A stretch of DNA of 64,000 nt, taken from contig JAQBXY010000018.1 of assembly GCA_027623325.1 (NCBI GenBank), positions 1 through 64,000 on the forward strand, in the 5' to 3' direction. This stretch comes from Gemmatimonadota bacterium (lineage in GTDB: Bacteria; Gemmatimonadota; Gemmatimonadetes; Longimicrobiales; Gaopeijiaceae). Below the pieces are notes generated by a model that saw only the letters and a list, made by a program, of their open reading frames with translations, did not search any database and was not told the origin of the DNA. Within the stretch, counting starts at the first letter, position 1, and every line of letters begins with the position of its first letter. The translations under genes and the position numbers were made by a program. Below are positions 40,933 to 49,536 of the stretch, in pieces.

Positions 40933-41744
40933 GAGCTCGCCAACTCGGTTCGGAGCCGCTGGAGCGGGAAGCGCTTCGCGTCGGCGATCACTTCGGCGAG
41001 CACGCGAGCGTAGTGCTGCACCAGGCGGGCACCCACCTCGGGGCTCGCCAGCCGGGCGTCGCCCACGACGCCCGATGGGTTCAGGTCTTCGGCGAGCCAG
41101 GCGAAAGAGGCCTGCCCTTCGGGACCGACGCGGCGGAGTGTGGCCTCGAGCTCGGCACCGAACGAGGGGAAGTCGGCCACCGCGTCGGCCTTCACCCGGT
41201 CGGGTCGGAGGTGCATCATCAGGGCGGTCTCGACGGCCCCGCCATGGAGCCCGTGGCGCCACTCCGCCCCGGGCAACCCGACCTCTGGCCGCGCGAAGCG
41301 AAAGTAGCTCGCCTTCACGACGAGCATCGCATGCTCCCGTCGGAGTTTGATTCCCGCCACCTCCATCGCGTGACGGTTGCCGCCGTGGCTGTTGCTGAGT
41401 ACGAGGCGTCGGACCCCCGCTTCCGCCAGCCGGCCTCCCGTCTCACAGATCAGGCGTGTAAGCTCCTCGCTGGACACGCTCTTCGTGCCGCTGAAGCTCA
41501 GGTGCTCGTCGCTCGCCCCTGTGGTCACAGGTGGAAGCGCCCAGGCCTCGCCGTCGCTCGAGAGGTTGCGGAAGGCTGCGTCGAGGAGCCCCTGACCGAT
41601 GTCGATGTCGGTCGTGACCGGCAGGTGGGGCCCGTGTTGCTCCGTCGCTGCGAGCGGGAGTACGACCACGGGGTCCCGCGCAATCGCCGCGGCGGTCTCC
41701 TCCTCGTTGAGCGACGTCCACAGGCGGCTGCGGAGCTCAAGCAT
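40929..41744 (-). CDS. Creatininase-family hydrolase of the cluster
   Basis: The 271-residue metalloenzyme shows VLPLAATEQHGPHLPVTTDI (Glu, His, Asp ligands), LSNSHGGNRHAMEVAG and GLHGGAVETALMMHLRP. The superfamily includes MftE of mycofactocin and ArfB, the deformylase acting on the formamidopyrimidine made by archaeal GTP cyclohydrolase III. Beside GTP cyclohydrolase II and RibD-like genes, a deformylase or other amide hydrolase of a pyrimidine intermediate is the natural guess. It is distinct from the stand-alone homologue at 2504-3292. It overlaps FkbM by 8 bases. Confidence 0.85.
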   Translation of the reverse strand: MLELRSRLWTSLNEEETAAAIARDPVVVLPLAATEQHGPHLPVTTDIDIGQGLLDAAFRNLSSDGEAWALPPVTTGASDEHLSFSGTKSVSSEELTRLICETGGRLAEAGVRRLVLSNSHGGNRHAMEVAGIKLRREHAMLVVKASYFRFARPEVGLPGAEWRHGLHGGAVETALMMHLRPDRVKADAVADFPSFGAELEATLRRVGPEGQASFAWLAEDLNPSGVVGDARLASPEVGARLVQHYARVLAEVIADAKRFPLQRLRTELASS

Positions 41745-42507
41745 GGGGCGCCTCCACCCGTCGGGCGTAGAGGTCGCCGGAGGAGGCGCCCCCGGCGCCG
41801 CCCTCCAGCCACTCGAGCGTCGCTTCCGCGGTGAGCCACTCGTCGAAGAGAAAGCTGCGCTTCTCGCCGAGGATCACGTTGAAGTCGTACTGACCCAGAA
41901 GCTGGATCCGACGGAGGCAGGCTCGGGCCGTGTCCAGCTGGCCCGCCACGAACTCCACGGAGAGCCCGGCCAGGGGCTGGCTCAGCCCGGCGAGAACCTC
42001 GGCCTCGTAGCCCTCGACGTCGATCTTGCAAAAGCTCGGCACACCGTAGGACTCGATGAGGCCGTCCAGCGTCACCACGGGAACCTCGACCTCGACCCCC
42101 CAGCGCACCGATCGGAAGCCGGGGTTCCCTAGCACGACGCCCACCCGCCAGGACTCGGACATCGTGGATACCGTCGGAGTCAGATTGCTGACCGCGAGCC
42201 GGCCCACCCCGGGGCGTGCACCCACGGCTTCGGCCCGGACCACGACGCGGGCGTTTCGGCCCACGGTACGACGAAGCCACCCCGCCAGACGCGGGTGGGG
42301 TTCGAGCGCCACGACGCGCGCACCGAGGGCGGCGAAAGCCATCGAGCGATCTCCGACATGGGCGCCGACATCGAATACGAGGTCGCCTTCGAGCACGAAT
42401 TGACCGTAGAGGCGCCGCAGGCCGCGCTGGCGGCCGGGGCGCCAGTACACGACGACGGAGCGCATGAGCCCGATCAACTCGGAGACTCCGGGGAGTGGAA
42501 GTCGCAT
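41737..42507 (-). CDS. FkbM-family methyltransferase
   Basis: The 256-residue protein has the FkbM pattern: LEGDLVFDVGAHVGDRSMAF (SAM motif), VVALEPHPRLAGWLRR, VPVVTLDGLIESYGVPSFCK and IDVEGYEAEVLAGL. FkbM enzymes typically O-methylate sugars or polyketides. ATG 42507 is selected because the conserved part begins shortly after; the longer frame is shadow coding. It probably decorates a sugar added by the cluster glycosyltransferases. Confidence 0.85.
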   Translation of the reverse strand: MRLPLPGVSELIGLMRSVVVYWRPGRQRGLRRLYGQFVLEGDLVFDVGAHVGDRSMAFAALGARVVALEPHPRLAGWLRRTVGRNARVVVRAEAVGARPGVGRLAVSNLTPTVSTMSESWRVGVVLGNPGFRSVRWGVEVEVPVVTLDGLIESYGVPSFCKIDVEGYEAEVLAGLSQPLAGLSVEFVAGQLDTARACLRRIQLLGQYDFNVILGEKRSFLFDEWLTAEATLEWLEGGAGGASSGDLYARRVEAPHA

Positions 42508-42527
42508 GCCGGAGTGCCGTGCCGCCT

Positions 42528-43439
42528 TCAGCGCGGCCGCACCCAGAGTGTCGCCAGAACTGGGTAGTGGTCGGAGGGATAGCGGCCAGCCACGCTGTGC
42601 ACGATGGTCGAGGCAGCGGGCACAACGATCGGGCCGCCCACCAGGATCCAGTCGATTCTCTGCTCCCACCCCAGTGGGGGAGGCCCGAATCCATTGGACG
42701 TCACCGCGGGCCCGGTCCGCTCGGTGGCGATGGTCCAGGCGTCCCGAAGCCCCCGACTCGTCGCGACCCGCCACGTCTCACTCGTTCCCGCCGCTGCGTT
42801 GAAGTCGCCCATGGCAATGACTGCAGTGCCCTCGGGCAGCGTCGCGATGTGCTCGTTGATCCGGTCGGCGGAGTCGATCTGTCGCTGGCCTTCCCGAATG
42901 GTGAAATGCGTGTTGTAGACGTAGACCTGTCGTGACGTCTCGAGGTGATGGAATCGGGCCCAGGTCACGATGCGGGAGCCACCGCGGCGCATGGAGCGAC
43001 CGTTCGGCGGCTCTCCCAGCCAGAACGTGCCGGACTCGATCGGGATCAGCTCCTCGTACCGGTAGAAGATGGGCGTCGCTTCGCTCAACCCCCTGCCACC
43101 ATTGAGGCCGCGATCGACGCCGAGCCAACGGTACTGTGGGAGCGCGCCTGCGAGATACTCGATCTGTTCGGCCAGGGCCTCCTGGAGCCCTACCAGGTCG
43201 GGATTCGAGCGGCCGATCGTCTCGGCCACGAGCTCCTTCCGAAACGACCAGTTTTTGTCTCCATCGCGTCCCGCGGACGTCCGGATATTGAACGTCATCA
43301 CGTCGAGCCGCAGCGCGTCCGGCTCCGGCTCCCGATCCTGCGCTTCCGCGGCGCCCGACCCGGAGCCGACGGCTGTGAGCACGAGGAGGAGGCGTGGAAG
43401 AGTCACGTGGGGCGCCTGCGAAGGGGAGTGTCTGCGCAT
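42528..43439 (-). CDS. Exported endonuclease/exonuclease/phosphatase-superfamily protein
   Basis: The 303-residue protein has a signal peptide ([20 protein letters not shown]). The EEP superfamily motifs are LDVMTFNIRTSAGRDGDKNW, NPDLVGLQEALAEQIEYLAG, YNTHF, VIAMGDFNAAAG, RIDWILVGGPI and the catalytic SDHYPVLATLW. Extracytoplasmic members hydrolyse phosphodiesters or phosphate from lipids, sugars or nucleotides. In this cluster it may trim an exported phosphorylated product. It is separated by ~20-35 bases from its neighbours. Confidence 0.85.
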   Translation of the reverse strand: MRRHSPSQAPHVTLPRLLLVLTAVGSGSGAAEAQDREPEPDALRLDVMTFNIRTSAGRDGDKNWSFRKELVAETIGRSNPDLVGLQEALAEQIEYLAGALPQYRWLGVDRGLNGGRGLSEATPIFYRYEELIPIESGTFWLGEPPNGRSMRRGGSRIVTWARFHHLETSRQVYVYNTHFTIREGQRQIDSADRINEHIATLPEGTAVIAMGDFNAAAGTSETWRVATSRGLRDAWTIATERTGPAVTSNGFGPPPLGWEQRIDWILVGGPIVVPAASTIVHSVAGRYPSDHYPVLATLWVRPR

Positions 43440-43473
43440 CGTAAGGTCCGGGGCACGGCCGCGTCTACCACGG

Positions 43474-44733
43474 TCAGCAATACCCGACCGGTGCGTCGAT
43501 GAGGACGCGTCGCTTTCGCAGCTCCGGGTAGTCGGCACCGAACATGGGCCTCGTGATCGGGCCCGTGAGATCCGCGTTGATGGTGACCCGGTCCGGCAGA
43601 TACCGCCTGCAATCGCCGAATTCCTCCTCGTACTCGGGCGTGGGGAAGGCGAGTGACAGGACGGACGCATCGCCCTCGAGCTGGACCCGGTACAACGGGT
43701 TCACGGTCAGCACGTCCGTGACCTCGGTGGTGTCCGGGACCTCGTAGCGTCGAAACAAGTCGGCGCGCGTGCTGGCGACGAGCGTGACCGCAGCTTCGTC
43801 GCCGAGTTCCTCCGGCGACATGTCGCGGGTCAGGTCGACGACCCTGTGCTCGAGCACGTCGTCGAACATGCGAGCGTCACTGAACAGGCGCGGCTGAACC
43901 TGGCCGAAGAGCTCACGGTAGGCTGCGGGAGTGAGCGTGTTGCCGGCCGAGAAGTTGTCGCCCAATGCACTGTGGAGGTGAGGCATCACGACCACTCCGT
44001 CTTCGCCCGTGAGCCGCATCATCTCTTCGGCGAGCAGCCGCTTGTGCCAGATGTAGGGAAACGCGTCAGCGAGAAGGACCGTCGAAAACGCGTCTCGCGC
44101 GAAGGGGAGAGGGTGGTTCGCGTCGCAGCAGACGGGTGCCGAGGCCGGCTCTGTGAACCGGCTGGCGAGCCACAGTTTCCAGAAGTAGACGTCGGCGAGG
44201 ACCGTGGCCGACGCGGGCTCGTTCTCCGCCGGGCGGAGCGCCGAGAGGATCCTCGTCAGGTGCCCCGACCCGCCGCACAGATCCAGAGTGCGCCGCTGGA
44301 AGGGCCACTCCGCCTGGGCGATTGCCCCGAGGAGGGCCTCCATGGTCAGGTACGTGGGGTCCGTGAACCGGTACAGGAAGCAAACGCCCTCCGCGTCCTC
44401 ACAAAGCAGCTCCAGCGCCTCCCGATACGTGGCGTCGGGCCGTCGCATGAGTCGGAGGAAGTCCTCCCGGCGCGCTCCCGGGTCGGAGACACCCAGCAGC
44501 TGAAGCAGCGCCTCGTCGCTCTGCCCCGCCTCGAGCGTGTGGAGGGCACGCCGAGTATCGTCCGATGCGATGAGCACCGGGATGCCGGCTACCACAGGGT
44601 AGGCGCAGCACTGGCAACCCAGCACGCCTTCCAGGAGGTGAGGTCCGTCGACGACGAGTGCCTGGTTCTCGACGATCGTGAGCTCCGTACCGCAGTACGG
44701 GCAGCGTAGTATTCCCAGCAGATCAGTGTGCAT
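43474..44733 (-). CDS. SAM methyltransferase with N-terminal zinc ribbon (Trm112-like)
   Basis: This 419-residue protein starts with a Trm112-like zinc ribbon: LLGILRCPYCGTELTIVENQ, then LEGVLGCQCCAYPVVAGIPV (Cys pairs). A methyltransferase domain follows with RRTLDLCGGSGHLTRILSAL, ADVYFWKLWLASRFT, VCCDANHPLPFARDAFSTVL and ADAFPYIWHKRLLAEEMMRL. The fused C-terminal ~150 residues are not recognised. Similar Zn-ribbon methyltransferases occur in glycan and natural-product clusters. It ends 34 bases before the EEP gene. Confidence 0.78.
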   Translation of the reverse strand: MHTDLLGILRCPYCGTELTIVENQALVVDGPHLLEGVLGCQCCAYPVVAGIPVLIASDDTRRALHTLEAGQSDEALLQLLGVSDPGARREDFLRLMRRPDATYREALELLCEDAEGVCFLYRFTDPTYLTMEALLGAIAQAEWPFQRRTLDLCGGSGHLTRILSALRPAENEPASATVLADVYFWKLWLASRFTEPASAPVCCDANHPLPFARDAFSTVLLADAFPYIWHKRLLAEEMMRLTGEDGVVVMPHLHSALGDNFSAGNTLTPAAYRELFGQVQPRLFSDARMFDDVLEHRVVDLTRDMSPEELGDEAAVTLVASTRADLFRRYEVPDTTEVTDVLTVNPLYRVQLEGDASVLSLAFPTPEYEEEFGDCRRYLPDRVTINADLTGPITRPMFGADYPELRKRRVLIDAPVGYC

Positions 44734-44740
44734 GTCGGGC

Positions 44741-45553
44741 TCAGGTCTGGCGGCGGCTGGCCGCAACGGGGGTGGCGAGGCAGTCCGAGAAGGCTGTGCC
44801 GGTGGCGCCGACCTTGGCGCGTCGGTAGTGCTCGGTTCCGAGGAGGCGTGCCGCGAGCGACTCGTCGAGGCAGTCGAGCGCGGTTCCTGCGACCTGGCTT
44901 CGGTGGCTTCTGAGCGCGGTCACTTTTCGCGCAGCGCAGGAGCCGGCCTCTACGATCAGATCCGGCGCGGGCGCACCAGATCCAAAGGCGTCTGCGTCCT
45001 CGATCCCGAGGATCGGAGCTGAGCGAGAACCGTGGCATCCGGCGTCGTGGGCCGCGGCCTCCACCACGTCGCGCATGACGCCTTCCGGCACGCTGACGTA
45101 ACGAAGGGCCGGCGCGGCGGCGCCGAGCCCGGCCACGACGGATGTGACTCGGTCGTGCAGGGTGACGTGGTCGGGGTGCCAGTACAGGCCGTCCTCATCG
45201 AAGGTGACGACGACGTCGGGTTCGAACCGCTGGATCGCGTCGCGGATGTCCCTCTCGAGGGTCGCGGGATCGATCCACGGGAGCATACCGTCCTCGTGCT
45301 CGAGCAGTACGACGTCCTGAATGCCAAGCACACGGGCGGCCTCCTGCAGCTCGCGTGGGCGCGCATCGATCAGCCGCTCGCGGTCGGGCCCGGGACCGTG
45401 CTCGCCTCGGGTGAAGCAGAGCAGCGCGACCCTGGCGCCCTGTTCGGAGCAGCGGGCGAGCAGGCCTCCGCACGCCAGCGACTCGTCGTCGGGGTGCGCG
45501 AAGACCGCCAGCAGCGAGTGTCCGCTCAGGTCGGGGGTGAACTCCGCGTGCAC
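44741..45553 (-). CDS. PIG-L/LmbE-family N-deacetylase
   Basis: The 270-residue protein carries the zinc-binding AHPDDE motif (SLLAVFAHPDDESLACGGLL), an early strand VALLCFTRGEHG and HPDH in DGLYWHPDHVTLHDRVTSVV. PIG-L proteins remove acetyl groups from N-acetylglucosamine conjugates, as MshB and BshB do in thiol synthesis. With a GT4 gene directly upstream (1-base gap), it probably deacetylates a freshly added GlcNAc. It resembles the BshA/BshB pairing but has no other thiol genes nearby. Confidence 0.9.
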   Translation of the reverse strand: MHAEFTPDLSGHSLLAVFAHPDDESLACGGLLARCSEQGARVALLCFTRGEHGPGPDRERLIDARPRELQEAARVLGIQDVVLLEHEDGMLPWIDPATLERDIRDAIQRFEPDVVVTFDEDGLYWHPDHVTLHDRVTSVVAGLGAAAPALRYVSVPEGVMRDVVEAAAHDAGCHGSRSAPILGIEDADAFGSGAPAPDLIVEAGSCAARKVTALRSHRSQVAGTALDCLDESLAARLLGTEHYRRAKVGATGTAFSDCLATPVAASRRQT

Positions 45554-45554
45554 T

Positions 45555-46595
45555 TCACGCGATCCGTTCGAAGTCGTCGTGCTGCTCGATCGCGTGCGCG
45601 TACACGTCCAGGTGCGCCTGGACCATCCGGTCCGGCCCGAAGCGCTCGAGCGCGCGCGCCCGCACCGCCGACCGGTCGAGCCCCATCACTGTCGGGAGAC
45701 CCTCGACGAGGTCGTCCAGCGATTCGAAGACGCTCCCGGTGACGCCGTCCTCCACGATCTCGTCCACGGCACCGCGCCGCAGCGCGGCGACCGGTGTCCC
45801 GCACGCCATGGCCTCCGCCATGACCAGGCCGAACGGCTCGCTGGCCTGCACCGGGTACAGCAACGCCCGCGCTCCCCCCAGGAGCGAGGCCCGGTCGGCA
45901 GGGCCCACCTCGCCGGCGTAGACGATGCGTGAGCCGTCGACCAACGGTGCAACCACGTCGCGGTAGTACTCGTTCTCTGCCGCGGCGAGCACCAGGCGCA
46001 GACCGGTTCGCCGGGCGACATCGATCGCTTCCAGTACCCCTTTCCCTTCGGTGAAACGGCCCAGGAAAGCGAGGTAGTCGTCAGGGTCGCGACGCAGGGG
46101 AAACGCAGCCGAGTCGATGGCGTGATGGACGGTGCCTACGACGTTGAGGCCCGCGAGGAGCCGCTCCTGTGCCAGCGAGACCGCGACGAAAGGTGCCCGA
46201 GCCCAGCGCGACCACAACGCGACCTCCGTTGCCGTCGGTGCATGGTGCACGGTGACGAGCACGGGTGTGGGTGTCAGGCGCGTGAACGCCAGCGATATGG
46301 GCGTATACTCCGCCTGGTAGTGGATGACGTCGAAGTCCGCGGCCCGCTCCACGGCGGCCGCGAGGTTCAGCAGCTCACAGAGCTCCCAGGGCCACATCTC
46401 GGAATCCTCGTGGTACCCCCGCGGGAAGGTAGCGTGGAGCCGCGCCGTGGTCTGGGACGATTCGGTGGCGAACAGAGTGACCGCATGGCCCCTCGCCACG
46501 AGGCCTGACGCAAGCAGTGCCGTGACACTCTCGACCGACCCGGATCGCTTCGGCGGAATCGACTGAGCGACGGGTCCGACAATGGCGATCCTCAT
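45555..46595 (-). CDS. Glycosyltransferase family 4-type enzyme
   Basis: The 346-residue GT-B enzyme has the N-terminal glycine loop MRIAIVGPVAQSIPPKRSGS and FDVIHYQAEYTPIS. The C-terminal donor site is LAFLGRFTEGKGVLEAIDVA, SIVYAG-like SRIVYAGEVGPADRASLLGG and LLYPVQASEPFGLVMAEAMA, with the GTP-type CGTPVAALRRGAVDEIV. It probably uses UDP-GlcNAc or a related donor, given the adjacent PIG-L deacetylase. The ATG overlaps the previous gene stop (ATGA). Confidence 0.9.
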   Translation of the reverse strand: MRIAIVGPVAQSIPPKRSGSVESVTALLASGLVARGHAVTLFATESSQTTARLHATFPRGYHEDSEMWPWELCELLNLAAAVERAADFDVIHYQAEYTPISLAFTRLTPTPVLVTVHHAPTATEVALWSRWARAPFVAVSLAQERLLAGLNVVGTVHHAIDSAAFPLRRDPDDYLAFLGRFTEGKGVLEAIDVARRTGLRLVLAAAENEYYRDVVAPLVDGSRIVYAGEVGPADRASLLGGARALLYPVQASEPFGLVMAEAMACGTPVAALRRGAVDEIVEDGVTGSVFESLDDLVEGLPTVMGLDRSAVRARALERFGPDRMVQAHLDVYAHAIEQHDDFERIA

Positions 46596-47716
46596 CGTCC
46601 GAACGCCTCGCCCAGCAGCTGGGTCAGGACCAGAGGCGCGTCGAAGAACTCCCTGGCGATCTCCGACGCACGACGGGCGTGGAGGGCATAGTCGCAGTCG
46701 ATGCGCCGGAGACCGTCGACCGCCTCTTCGAGGGTTGAGAATGCCAGGAGGCCGGTACCCGACGGGAGGTGCTCGCTCCATCCTGTGTCCTGCACGAGCG
46801 CCGGACGACCGGCGGCGAGGTAGCACTCCGTCCGGTCGCTGAACCAACCCGATCGCCGAGATACGTAGGCGTGCTTCGCCACTCCGAACTCGGCCTTCGA
46901 CTCTTGGATGAAATCGCGGTAGTCCCACAGCGATCGGGAGACGCCCATCGCCTCGATCGGCGACCAGCCGTGTGCCGCGAGCAGCTCCATAGGGCCGTTC
47001 ACGGCGAGTGCAAAGCGCGCCGGCGTGCGAGACGGTAGATCGATGAATCGGAAGAACTCACGGTCCTTGTTCCCGTCGACGTCCTGGAAGCTCTCGGTCT
47101 TCCATGTCATCACGGTCGTGAAGCGATCACGCAAAGGGGACTCTGACGTCTGCCAGAGTTCGGTCGTGACGGGCTGGCGCGTCGGGTGCCAATCTAGACC
47201 GCTGGTCGGCACGTCGCACCGATCCGTCCCGATGTTGGTCCCGAACGTGAAAAGGCGGTCGAAGCCGTGGAAGAAGTCCACGTACCATGGCTCACCCTTC
47301 GCGATCGCGAGCTGCGTGAACACCGGATCCGAGTCGATGAACACGCGCATCGGAATCGCGGCGTACTCATCGCGCCAGAACCACGAGCCACCCGAGAGGT
47401 TGATAAAGAGGTCTGCGTCGGCGCAAAAAGCACGCACGGACTCCTTCGAGAGACCGTGATACGAACCGTCGTAGTTGACGAAGGACCATCGATCTCCGAG
47501 ACCGAACGGCTCGAGAGCGGCATGGATGTAGCGCGTGCCGTACGCGGGATCGATGGTGATCTCGTCGCGCTCCGGGTCGTACACGCACTCGCCGGTGTCC
47601 TCGATGTACAGCACCTCGTGGCCGAGTCCGCGAAGGCCGAGCAGATACATGAGCGAACACCATGTGACGCCGCCGAACGGATAACGAGCGACGATGCCGG
47701 CGACGACGATCCTCAC
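46592..47716 (-). CDS. GT1-like glycosyltransferase (divergent GT-B)
   Basis: The 374-residue protein starts MRIVVAGIVARYPFGGVTWC and has LGLRGLGHEVLYIEDTGECV, DADLFINLSGGSWFWRD and a late segment AKHAYVSRRSGWFSDRTECY. LAAGRPALVQDTGW and SGTGLLAFSTLEEAVDGLRR then match the donor-binding half of GT-B enzymes that lack strong motifs. The substrate is unknown. It overlaps both neighbours by 4 bases, so it belongs to the leftward operon. Confidence 0.7.
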   Translation of the reverse strand: MRIVVAGIVARYPFGGVTWCSLMYLLGLRGLGHEVLYIEDTGECVYDPERDEITIDPAYGTRYIHAALEPFGLGDRWSFVNYDGSYHGLSKESVRAFCADADLFINLSGGSWFWRDEYAAIPMRVFIDSDPVFTQLAIAKGEPWYVDFFHGFDRLFTFGTNIGTDRCDVPTSGLDWHPTRQPVTTELWQTSESPLRDRFTTVMTWKTESFQDVDGNKDREFFRFIDLPSRTPARFALAVNGPMELLAAHGWSPIEAMGVSRSLWDYRDFIQESKAEFGVAKHAYVSRRSGWFSDRTECYLAAGRPALVQDTGWSEHLPSGTGLLAFSTLEEAVDGLRRIDCDYALHARRASEIAREFFDAPLVLTQLLGEAFGR

Positions 47717-49536
47717 GGTGTGGCCCGCAGCAGCTCATCGACCGGTGATTCGTCTTCGAGCGACCGGCCGACCGAGAGCCGTGCGCTCATCTGACGGTAC
47801 AGATCGGACGTCCGGATCAATTCGTCGTGCGATCCCTGAGCGACGATGCGGCCACCGTCCAGCACGAGGATACGGGTGGCGTCGCGCACGGTGGACAGTC
47901 GATGCGCGATGACGAGCATCGTGTGGCTGGGACGGAGCGCGCGCAGGATGTCGAAAATCGCGCCCTCGGAGACCGGGTCGATTGCCGACGTCGGCTCGTC
48001 GAGAATCAGGATCGGAGCTGCCTTGAGCAACGCCCTGGCGATGCCGATGCGTTGGCGCTCACCGCCCGAGAGCGTGGCGCCGCCTTCGTGGACCGGGGTC
48101 CCGTACCCCTTTGGCAGCTTGGCCACGAAGTCGTGGATGCCGGCGCTCCGCGCGGCCGCCTCTACGGACGCGTCCGATGCGTCGAGCCGTCCGTAGCGGA
48201 TGTTGTCGGCGATCGTCCCGGTGAAGATCACGGGGTGCTGCGGCACGAGCGCGATCTGTTCGCGGAGGGACTTCAGCCCGTACCGGGCGACGGCAACATC
48301 ATCGATGAGCACCCGCCCCGCGAGCGGCTCGTAGAACCTCGGGATCAGATCCGCGATGGTCGTCTTGCCGGCCCCCGTGAGGCCGACCAGGGCGACGAGC
48401 TCTCCAGGGTGAGCCTCGAAGCTGACCGAATCCAGAACTGTTCGTCCATCCCTGTACGCGAAGCGCACCTCTTCGAACCGGATCCGCCCCGTGATGCCGG
48501 AGGCGTCGATCCCGGCGGGGTCGTCCAGGATCTCCGGCGTAATCGCAAAGATGTCGCGGACCCGGCGAGCACTCGCGACCGCCTGCTGTAGCGACCCGGT
48601 CGAGTAGGCGATCGCGGAGAGCGGGTCGTAGACGGCCGCGAGGTACGCAATGACAACCAGCAGACTGCCGAGCGTGAGGGTGCCGTCGAGCACGTGCAGT
48701 CCGCCCACGATGAGGACGAGGGCGGTTCCGGCGAGCGTGATGGCGGTGACGGCGACCGAGAAGAGCGACTCCTGCCACGTCAGACTCAGGCGGGCGCGCA
48801 TCGTGTCGTCACCGGAGCGAGAGAAACGCGCGAGCTCGTGGCGTTCGCGCGTGAAGCTCTTCACGGCGGCAACGGACGACAGGATTTCGAACGCGCGCTC
48901 GATGAGCGTCGCTTCCAGCGCCTTCATCTGCTCGGCGCGCTCGAGCATCGTGTGCGAATAGAAGCGGAGGCATAGGAAGAGGAACGGCGCCACGGCGAGC
49001 GAGAGCAGGGCGAGCGTCGGGTCGACGTAGAGGAGAACGACGAACATCACGCTGAGGTTCAGCGCGGCCATGGCCAGTGGAAAAACCCCACCGATGATCA
49101 GGTCGTCGACGCAATGCGCGTCGGCGTCGAGCCGGTACACGGAATCGGCCGTGGGCGTCAGGACGTGGTGTTGCAGGGGGAGCGCCTGGAGGTGCTCCAG
49201 GAGTTCCGCGCGCAGCGTGTAGACCACGCGCTGGGCGATGCTCACCTGCACCTGTGTGTGAACCGCCCTTGCGACCTCCGATGCGACCTGAATGACAAGG
49301 CCGATCACCACAACGGTGACCAGGAGCGCGACCGCGCTACCCGCGACCGCCGACGGGGTGATACGGGCGAGGGCCTCCGGGAGCGCGAGCCCGCTCAGTA
49401 CATAGTCCACGATCACTTTGAGCGGCCAGGGGGCGAGTGCCGAGAGGCCGATCTCGGCGACCGACAGCGCGACGATCGCGATCGTCTGTCGCCGATACGG
49501 TCGCAGGAATCCGAGTGTCCAGCGGACGACGCTCAT
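47713..49536 (-). CDS. ABC exporter (fused permease and ATPase)
   Basis: The 607-residue half-transporter of the MsbA/type IV exporter class. Six helices span residues ~15-300 (IVALSVAEIGLSALAPWPLK, AVALLVTVVVIGLVIQVA). The ATPase has Walker A GLTGAGKTTIADLIPRFYEP, signature TLSGGERQRIGIARALLKAA and Walker B ILILDEPTSAIDPVSEG, with the H-loop IAHRLST. It likely works as a homodimer in the inner membrane, moving the lipid- or sugar-linked product outward. It overlaps the genes on both sides by 4 bases. Confidence 0.92.
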   Translation of the reverse strand: MSVVRWTLGFLRPYRRQTIAIVALSVAEIGLSALAPWPLKVIVDYVLSGLALPEALARITPSAVAGSAVALLVTVVVIGLVIQVASEVARAVHTQVQVSIAQRVVYTLRAELLEHLQALPLQHHVLTPTADSVYRLDADAHCVDDLIIGGVFPLAMAALNLSVMFVVLLYVDPTLALLSLAVAPFLFLCLRFYSHTMLERAEQMKALEATLIERAFEILSSVAAVKSFTRERHELARFSRSGDDTMRARLSLTWQESLFSVAVTAITLAGTALVLIVGGLHVLDGTLTLGSLLVVIAYLAAVYDPLSAIAYSTGSLQQAVASARRVRDIFAITPEILDDPAGIDASGITGRIRFEEVRFAYRDGRTVLDSVSFEAHPGELVALVGLTGAGKTTIADLIPRFYEPLAGRVLIDDVAVARYGLKSLREQIALVPQHPVIFTGTIADNIRYGRLDASDASVEAAARSAGIHDFVAKLPKGYGTPVHEGGATLSGGERQRIGIARALLKAAPILILDEPTSAIDPVSEGAIFDILRALRPSHTMLVIAHRLSTVRDATRILVLDGGRIVAQGSHDELIRTSDLYRQMSARLSVGRSLEDESPVDELLRATP

